Positions 57,601 to 64,000 of a stretch of DNA of 64,000 nucleotides are shown here, in pieces (the stretch's first letter is position 1; each line of letters starts with the position of its first letter). Under the pieces are notes generated by a model. That model ran no database searches. It saw only the letters and a program-made list of their open reading frames with translations, and was not told the origin of the DNA. The position numbers and the translations under genes were made by a program. The DNA is taken from NCBI GenBank assembly GCA_033439265.1, contig JAVTVX010000001.1, forward strand, positions 20,292,608 to 20,356,607. The letters are read 5' to 3'. This stretch comes from Dillenia suffruticosa. Lineage: Eukaryota; Streptophyta; Magnoliopsida; Dilleniales; Dilleniaceae.

Positions 57601-58290
57601 TGGTGGCAGGCGATGCCAGCCACCCGGGGAAGCAAATGACTGGGCTATAAAACCAAAGCTTTTGATTTGCATATTTCTGCTAACCAATCCACCTCCCTGT
57701 TTTTTCCCACTCTCTATCAGTAGCTTGGAGCTTAAAACCTAGTTCTCCTTGTTAAACCCCCACCCCAACCAACAACCAAAACAAGAATTCTTAAACCAAC
57801 TGATCAAGTCTTAAAACAAATGTCTAAACAAAGGACACCCAAAATTCCAAAGGGGTTTTGAAGAAAACTGCGTAAAATTTCACCTCATTTCCTCCTGGTG
57901 TTAACTAAAGCACACACTCAGATCCAATATCCTTCACTCAAATCCCACCAAAATTGAACTCAAAAATCACACAATCAACAAAAGTAAACCAACACCCAAA
58001 TCACATAGACATCGAACCTATGTGTTCGTACTAGTCCCACAAGGAAATGAGCTAAAATAAGAAAAGAGTGATGAGAGAGAGGGAGAGAGTGAGAGAGAGA
58101 TTACCATAGCCATCTTGAACAAGGAAGTTGAAGGTGTGGTGATCACAATTATAAGTGAATTTGTTGTTGGAAGAAGGCAATTTCTGAAGGCATTGAGCTG
58201 CAATAGAAGGGAAATTCCCGGTGAACTCAGTGAACTCCGCCAAAATCATGGTCCCTCTGGCTACAAAGCTGTATATGAATGATTCCTGAC

Positions 58291-58294
<4 letters not shown>
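50071..58294 (-). CDS. VAMP724: VAMP724-type R-SNARE (longin)
   Basis: Five exons on the minus strand: 58294-58105, 51753-51612, 51474-51354, 50379-50317 and 50220-50071, 221 residues with joins in phases 1, 2, 0 and 0. Residues 1-120 form the longin domain ([51 protein letters not shown]). The SNARE motif spans about 126-186 with the zero-layer arginine at 155 (ALERGENL). The single tail anchor is at 196-213 ([18 protein letters not shown]), followed by the short CHGFDCTN end. Sequence and length match plant VAMP72 proteins, closest to VAMP724 as I recall it, which drive fusion of secretory vesicles with the plasma membrane or cell plate. Intron 1 is 6.35 kb and carries a LINE. A long CT/GA hairpin touches the start codon. 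Confidence 0.93.
52310..52323 (+). repeat. LINE target-site duplication, 5' copy
   Basis: GAAGAACATTGAAA, matching 13 of 14 bases of the 3' copy at 54148-54161 (GAAGAAAATTGAAA). Confidence 0.75.
52324..54147 (+). mobile_element. 5'-truncated RTE-type LINE
   Basis: Pieces of one reverse transcriptase are spread over all three plus-strand frames in the right order: [20 protein letters not shown] and [18 protein letters not shown] (52390-52500), HMVFIDLKN (53045-53070), [18 protein letters not shown] then [14 protein letters not shown] (53140-53250), FTND in place of the catalytic FADD (53325), RLSKQKTEYMTC (53420-53450), [10 protein letters not shown] (53525-53555) and [19 protein letters not shown] (53650-53710). 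This matches plant RTE-clade LINEs. The 3' end is a TTG repeat (54131-54148), the tail usual for that clade. Many stops and frameshifts make it dead. It is flanked by a 14-base target-site duplication and is antisense to VAMP724. Confidence 0.85.
54148..54161 (+). repeat. LINE target-site duplication, 3' copy
   Basis: GAAGAAAATTGAAA directly after the TTG tail, one mismatch to the 5' copy at 52310-52323. Confidence 0.75.
55630..56335. mobile_element. Candidate non-autonomous element, ends uncertain
   Basis: The left end GTGGACCCAAGACCCAAAAG and the right end CCCACCCTCATCCCTTCCTA with CTGCCCCCGC bound an AT-rich 0.7-kb interior. Similar right-end sequence is at 21925-21980 (CTCCCTTCCTCCACGG, GCCCCTGAATCTGG). 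No transposase frame is seen. Family not determined. Confidence 0.3.
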
Positions 58295-58335
<41 letters not shown>

Positions 58336-58352
58336 AAAACCCAGACAGAGAA

Positions 58353-58400
<48 letters not shown>
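58295..58400 (-). promoter_or_regulatory. CT/GA inverted tract in the VAMP724 5' leader
   Basis: On the transcript strand a CT tract (58400-58356, 45 bases) is followed by a 23-base spacer and a GA tract (58332-58295, 38 bases) that runs directly into ATG. The two tracts are complementary and could pair over up to 38 bases. Transcription start is not known, so inclusion of the whole tract in the mRNA is an inference. Confidence 0.75.
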
Positions 58401-58403
<3 letters not shown>

Positions 58404-58619
58404 CTAACCGAGAGTTCGACTGTGCTTACGTTAATGTTTCTCCTCAAGGCCGTGTTTGGTTTCTTCCTTTGCGGCTAAGATCACCTTTTTCCTTTTGATT
58501 TAGTCCCACGTTTAAATAATCAAAATTTCTAGATGGTTGTGTTTTTTATTGTTGAGGTCAAACGTGGGACGCATTAAACGGCACCGTTTTCTTTGTTTTT
58601 TGGTAATTGGAGTTTCTGG

Positions 58620-58770
58620 TATATGCGGTTTTGCCTTGATTAATCCGGAATCGACTTAACTATCTGATCTCATTTGAGGAGTAAGTCTCACAACATTGTT
58701 TTCTCTATACTTAGTGGGAATCGAACTCCCAACTTGATTAAGGAAGAATGTGTCTTTTCTATCTATGTCA
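58620..58770 (-). mobile_element. tRNA-derived SINE-like element
   Basis: The minus strand carries a good tRNA T-arm/B-box sequence, GGGAGTTCGATTCCCAC, after an A-box region in GACACATTCTTCCTTAATCA, and a body ending near ATTCCGGATTAATC. Confidence 0.55.
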
Positions 58771-59317
58771 ATAAATATCGATAAACAGCACCGTTTTCAA
58801 GACAATGTTGCTTCGTATTCTTTGTTTTTGTATAAAGAAAGGAATAAAATATTGTTAATGGTGTCTTAATTCTCCTAGACAAAGATATGCTTTTCTTGAC
58901 ACCAGTCTTTTTCTCTTTAATTTATTTTATTCAATTAAATTAATTAACAATTTATTTACCAACTAATTATGGCTCTTTTTAATTATACAATGACCGACCC
59001 CAAGTCCGAATGAAAAATAGTATAAAACAAAATTTTATGTATAGATTATTCACAATATTATATTAATATTTGGCGGTTTTTGATAAAAATAAGTTATAGG
59101 TTCTTATATTGTTTCGACGGGAATCGTTAGAAAACTCGTAAAAATACAAAAAATAAATTTCAGAATAATTATCGTTTGTGAATATATTATTAAAAATGGA
59201 TCATTCGCTCAATAATCTGTTTGGATTATGAGTTCATTAATCAATTTAAATAATAATTACTTTTTTTATTTAGAGGTGGGGTCACAAACCAACAGACTCG
59301 GCAAAGGAATAGGCATC

Positions 59318-59409
59318 CTTAAGGAGACAGTTTAGTAGTCACAATCCCCTCTCCTAATATGATAATTTCATATTTGAATTTTTGTATAAAAAAAAAAAAA
59401 AAAAAAAAG
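59318..59409 (+). mobile_element. Short tRNA-derived SINE with poly-A tail
   Basis: GGAGACAGTTTAGTAGTCAC (A-box-like), TCATATTTGAATTTTTGTAT (B-box-like) and a tail of about 20 A. Same family as 4838-4925 (-) and 15779-15872 (+). Confidence 0.65.
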
Positions 59410-60599
59410 GAATGGGCCGTCTACCCTCTCATTCTTGGTTCAGCAATCTTCTACGCTCTCGAACCAGGCTCTGCCATCATGAGATTTTTCACCTTGGGAG
59501 CCCATGTCCACTTCTAATCCCACACTACAAGCTAGTCCGGGGCCATGCCATAACGCCCACATCTCCGCATTAGGGATACGGCCCTGTTTAGTCTTTAAAT
59601 AACGGTAACATTTGTCTTCTCTGTGCGGCTTGCCTGTATAGGAACCACCACATGTACTAAAGAAACAAGAAAACCAACCGCTGATTTATTGGCCACTATA
59701 TTTTTTAAAAATTGAAGACTAAGCGATATATGCTTTTGGTTATCAACTCATAGCCGATATACTAAAGTAAAATATTAGATCTTTTAATCAAATTTTAAAT
59801 TTAAAATTTAAAAATAAAAAATACTACGCTCGGAAAGTTGTCTCTTAAATAAAGTCTATAAATACTCGAATAAAATTAGTTAAAATATGACTCCAAATAT
59901 TAATGATGAGAATAAAAAAAATATTTAATTAATCTAATAGTTGGATATTGATATTTTAAAGTAAAATTTCAGATGCTGATATGAAGAAAACATGGTCTAG
60001 AATTTTATTCTTTAAAGTTTCAATTTAATTCGAATCAAATTTAATCAAATATTATTTGATTATCAAATATCGATAATTTTTTTTTTAACCCTCTTATTTG
60101 AAAGCACACCTATCCTCTACATGAGAAATATCATTAGACATTATTGAAATGATTAAGATACCCATGTTGGAAATTTATTTGTCATTAAAGTTCGAGGTTA
60201 TGGTCCGTACCAAGTAGGCATATGGTAGCCATTTAATACGAGCAACTAATTAATTGCTAAAAATAGCTACCTTGCTTTAATGGCTATTCTAAATAAAACA
60301 TGTCTTTCGATGAGATGCATGTTATCTCCAACAATTCACCAAATTTTTATTTTTTATTTTTTATTCATGCTATAAAATGTTCGATTTTAGTTATAATTCA
60401 CTATATTTTATTATTATTTATTACCCAAACTTAAAAAAAAAATGAAATTTGTAATACTTTAATATTCGAAAATACTAAATTAAATATCAAAATAGTAAAA
60501 CCATTAATTACTTGCAAAAAACTTACATTAAATCCAACTTCTTCATAAATTGAATTTATGCCTAATCTACTTATTTGGGTTAAAGGCTCAAACTTAGAT

Positions 60600-60774
60600 T
60601 TTTTTTTGATAAATTATCGAAGTTCTATAATCACGTTAAATCTGAATAAATTCAATTTAAATTGAACTGAACCTATAAAAGATAAAAATCATTTTCTTTA
60701 CACACAAAACTTGAACCCAAGATTTTGTTTAAGGGTACTGGTATTCAATCATAGGACCAACTAGATATCGGTAC
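60600..60774 (-). mobile_element. SINE-like element
   Basis: A T-run, then GATAAATTATCGAAGTTCTA, AAAACTTGAACCCAAGATTT (B-box-like on the other strand) and AACTAGATATCGGTAC; reverse-oriented 17251-17428 family. Confidence 0.55.
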
Positions 60775-61443
60775 TAAAATGATAAAATTTTACCTAAGAG
60801 CCCATGTAAGAAAAATTAAAGTTCCCTTTTAATTTGAATAATTTTAAATTTATCAATTTTTATCATTTAAGTAAAAATTAAAATATAATAAATTGTGTTG
60901 TAAAATAAAATTCGATACATTTTGTTTTTAATTTTATTATTCTAATGGATGGTCCACTTTAATATATTTTACAGTTTTTTTTTTTTACTTTAACTGAAAA
61001 TTATATTAATTAATTTAAAATTATTATAATTTAAAAAAATATATTTTTGTTTATTAATAAAAATTATTATATAAAATTTAATTCGTTTGATTATTAAATT
61101 ATTTGATATCGGGGGAAGGAAAGCGAAAGAGCGTGAGTCGGTCCAAAGAATCATCTCATTCTCAATCGACACGTCAAAAACTAAACTAACGACTAGACTT
61201 AAACAGGATCGATTCGCTTCAGATTATTTCCATTATCTTTCTCGCCCGCCTAAACCTCTCTCTCTCTCTCTCTCTTTCTCTCTTTCTAACTCAAAATTTG
61301 AATCCCTCTCTCTCTCTCTCTCTCTCTCTCTCGTCGACCTGAATACAAACAAAAATCTTTAAAAAACGATCCTGCAAAATCAAAACCCCAAATTTTCTCC
61401 AATTTCACGAGATCTAAGCCCTTCAGTCTTGATCTCATCTTCA

Positions 61444-61499
61444 ATGGCGAGCTCTGATTCTACTCCTGCTCTTCCTTCTGCCGCTCCACTCTCTTCTGT

Positions 61500-61539
<40 letters not shown>

Positions 61540-61662
61540 ATTTCACTCTATAGAAAGGCTAATTTGTTGGTTTCTGTTCTGTAGAAGAAGGAGAATGTGA
61601 CGTCGATGAACTCAAAGATCGCTGTAAGTTACCCAGTTTAGATATTAGGGTTTTCATATTTT

Positions 61663-61700
<38 letters not shown>

Positions 61701-63470
61701 TTTAAGGTAAATAGTTTGGTTTGTGATGTTGGTTTTCTGATGGGTTTCGAGCTCTGAGAGTGTGCGAGATGGGACGTCTTCCTTGTTTGATTCTATGCCA
61801 ATGTGAACTCACAATCTCTCTCTATCTTGTTCCGAGTTAAAAAAAAGTTTGGTTTATGATTTGCAGGAATTGAGTGAGTCGAGATCGGAGCTACTTAAAA
61901 AGATTCAAGGATTGAAACTGGTGATTCTGAAATTATAGGATTTCAATGTCGTAGATTGTTTTATTTGTGACTTCATTTTTACCTTTGTTGATATGGTCGT
62001 TTGTTGTGTAATATATGTAGGACTTGCAAACTTGGAGGTCCAAGTTAGATACTCAAGTTAATGTCTATCGTGATGTAAGTGAAATTCCCATCTGGTACTT
62101 TGTTGCAGTTTATTTTGGAAACTAAATATTTATTATGCTCCATGCTTGTTTAGGTGGGGGATTACTTCCTGTTTATAGGACCTGATTTTTATCAACTCAC
62201 TTTGCTTAATTTTTAATGTCATTTCCAAGAATGGTATTCTTGTTTGAAAATCTTAGGGATAATTTGTTACGAGTTAACAAAAGATGAATAATAAAAGTCT
62301 TATTATTTTGATGTTACCAATTTATGTCTGATTTTTCCATCATTTAGTATCCGAACTATGTTCTGTTGATGTCTTGCAGCTCCGTCCATACTTTGTGTGT
62401 TGAATTTGTAATGTTTCCTAGAGTAACGTTTGCTCCATCCAAATCTCATGCAAGCTGGTATACCTCTCTGGGCAGTATCCAGGTTTAAAACTTAATAACT
62501 GCATTAGGAAGGTTTTAAGCCGAGACACAGGGCTTGAGTGGTGTGCTTGCCCAGTGTGCATGTTTTGTGGGTTTGCCTAATGAGTTTACCTGGAAATTTC
62601 TATTTTTATCCCAAAAAGAAAAAAAAAAAAAAACTATAGTTTCTCAATCAAATCAATGGATGAATATAAGCTTGTCATTGTGAAATGTAAGATCAATGAA
62701 GGATGTGTGGGGAAAGATCGAGGTGGCATCACCACCAGTTAAACCCATGACTTATACCCTGCTGTTACTACTTTTTTGGAGGGAGTTTGAGATTTCACTT
62801 TGTGTTAATATGAAACTGACTGTTACCAATTCTTTGCTCAATCTATATAACATTTCCTTACATATGGCTCTTGAGTGCAAAATGATATACTTGAGTGCTT
62901 ATATTTTATTATGCTTCTTTGAGCACTTGATCTCCATGTTCTTGTTATCTTTCTTGTGCAATGAATTCAAGCAGTCAATAACCTTCAAATTACAAATCAT
63001 CACAAGAACTTTATTTTCCAATATAGGAGCTTTCAGAGCTGAAAAAATCACTTAACGAGGAAGTGGAACAGCTTCGATCTGTAAGTTAAATATCAGTTTA
63101 TTTTCCCCGCAATCAATTTTGAAATCAGACTCTTAACTGTATTTGTCTGAATTGATCAGGAATTTAAAGAACTGAAAACCACTCTTCAGCAGCAACAAGA
63201 GGATGTCACTTCAAGCCTTCGAAACCTCGGGGTAAGCTATGGAAAGAGTTTGTATGTGTTCTGACTAATTTTTTCATTATATATTACAATAATGTTATAG
63301 TCTAAAATATTCTGTATATCTCAATGTAGCTTGAGGATATCACTGAAGAAGTGAAGGGGACAAAATACATTAAGGCTGAGGAACATGATGAAGTCCAAGG
63401 TTCAAAGGTTGAGAAGATTGATGAGGAAGTCCATGCTGTGTCTGCAAATACTAAGGAAGCTGAACCTTAA
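61444..63470 (+). CDS. Small coiled-coil protein of unknown function
   Basis: Seven exons: 61444-61497, 61585-61623, 61867-61920, 62021-62074, 63027-63080, 63160-63231 and 63330-63470, giving 155 residues. Every exon is a multiple of three and every intron is in phase 0; four exons are exactly 54 bases (18 residues). Residues 1-18 are a Ser/Ala/Pro-rich N-terminus; about 30-115 form heptad-type helix (ELSESRSELLKKIQGLKL, DLQTWRSKLDTQVNVYRD, ELSELKKSLNEEVEQLRS, EFKELKTTLQQQQEDV); the C-terminus is acidic. No membrane segment or catalytic motif is visible. I recall similar plant proteins but no assigned function, so I leave it unnamed. The start follows a CT-rich leader; intron 1 holds (TC)n at 61503-61534 and intron 2 at 61669-61698. 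Confidence 0.85.
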
Positions 63471-64000
63471 ATGGGTATCTCCAGTAGTATTTATAGCTCA
63501 AGGTAAAATGACCACTTATTGTGGTTGGAATTTTCCATGTTTTCATGTCCTGACAAGGTATGTTTGAGGATCTGCTATATTCTTCTAGAAACGACAGACT
63601 TCTTATATGAGTTTTACCAAGATTGTCTTATATGAGTTTCATGTCACTAGTTTGTCTACTGCTTTGTATACTTGAGACTTTTACTTTTGATCACTCAATA
63701 ACCACGATTCTATTTGCTGTATTTTGTTGCTCAGATTCAAATTTTGATCTGGTAATGTGAAAATCCTGACATACAGTCTCCATTTTTTGTTTTCAACTTG
63801 TGTCCATTGTGTGATTGTTTTGGTGCAACCATGTTGGAAGGTTCTAAAATGGTTTAGATACTCAAGCCTGATGTCTATGTTGGAACTAGATGCTTGTGAG
63901 TTCCTGACTGCAGCACAAATTTTCCATGTGATCGAGATGTTGATTTATATATGGGCACTAACTTTTGCTCCAGACCCGATAATTTCTTTGTTATCACAAT
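63471..64000 (+). other. 3' flank of the coiled-coil gene
   Basis: Probable 3' untranslated region and downstream sequence. T-rich, with no further gene seen before the window ends. Confidence 0.5.

Larger units (their letters stand above)
51754..58104. other. Intron 1 of VAMP724
   Basis: This 6.35-kb intron holds an RTE-type LINE (52324-54147), a GA repeat at 54592-54631, a candidate non-autonomous element at 55630-56335 and a possible cryptic exon at 57255-57306 (-). The segment 57420-57545 contains TGTGGGACTTCACA-type sequence common in plant repeats. Other open frames are not recognisable. Confidence 0.6.
58295..61443. other. Divergent intergenic region between VAMP724 and the coiled-coil gene
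   Basis: A 3.1-kb head-to-head region containing both promoters, SINE-like copies at 58620-58770 (-), 59318-59409 (+), 59760-59935 (+) and 60600-60774 (-), and AT-rich DNA. The stretch 59410-59640 is unusually GC-rich for the neighbourhood but has no recognisable gene. CT repeats at 61258-61333 lie in the likely leader of the coiled-coil gene. Confidence 0.55.

Overview
The window is nuclear DNA of a flowering plant. It is strongly AT-rich, its genes are split by introns with plant-type GT/AG sites, its 5' leaders are full of CT/GA repeats, and all nine recognisable genes have well-known angiosperm relatives. I cannot place the species further.

Gene layout from left to right: (1) an NDUFAF4-type complex I assembly factor (+, three exons, 705-3970); (2) a mitochondrial thiamine diphosphate carrier (-, seven exons, 13959-5357), convergent with the first; (3) an intronless SRC2-like C2-domain protein (+, 19019-19813); (4, 5) two phi-class glutathione S-transferases in tandem (+, 22368-24183 and 29631-31294) with identical intron positions; (6) intronless NIP7, a 60S ribosome biogenesis factor (+, 32900-33463), followed by decayed copies of its own 3' end; (7) intronless FPF1-like flowering regulator (+, 43575-43913); (8) VAMP724-type R-SNARE (-, five exons, 58294-50071) with a 6.35-kb first intron; (9) a small coiled-coil protein (+, seven exons all in phase 0, 61444-63470). 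Exon joins were worked out by hand from splice sites and reading phase; each assembled protein is close to its family's usual length.

The genes do not form a pathway. The only functional cluster is the GST pair, a local tandem duplication. Two genes act in mitochondria (complex I assembly and cofactor import), but their neighbourhood looks accidental.

Between genes the DNA is AT-rich and full of short repeats: several families of tRNA-derived SINE-like elements in both orientations, a 5'-truncated RTE-type LINE with an intact-looking target-site duplication inside the VAMP724 intron, an L1-type LINE remnant in the carrier intron, a 5S rRNA-derived segment (Cassandra-like) next to a tRNA-like segment in the NDUFAF4 intron, a 1.8-kb T-strand-biased degenerate satellite between the two GSTs, and several local duplications. 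I found no CRISPR array, operon, phage, or organelle insertion. The most unusual points are the 5S-tRNA composite, the long CT/GA hairpin abutting the VAMP724 start codon, the NIP7 3'-end copies, and the T-rich satellite. No wholly new system is demonstrated.
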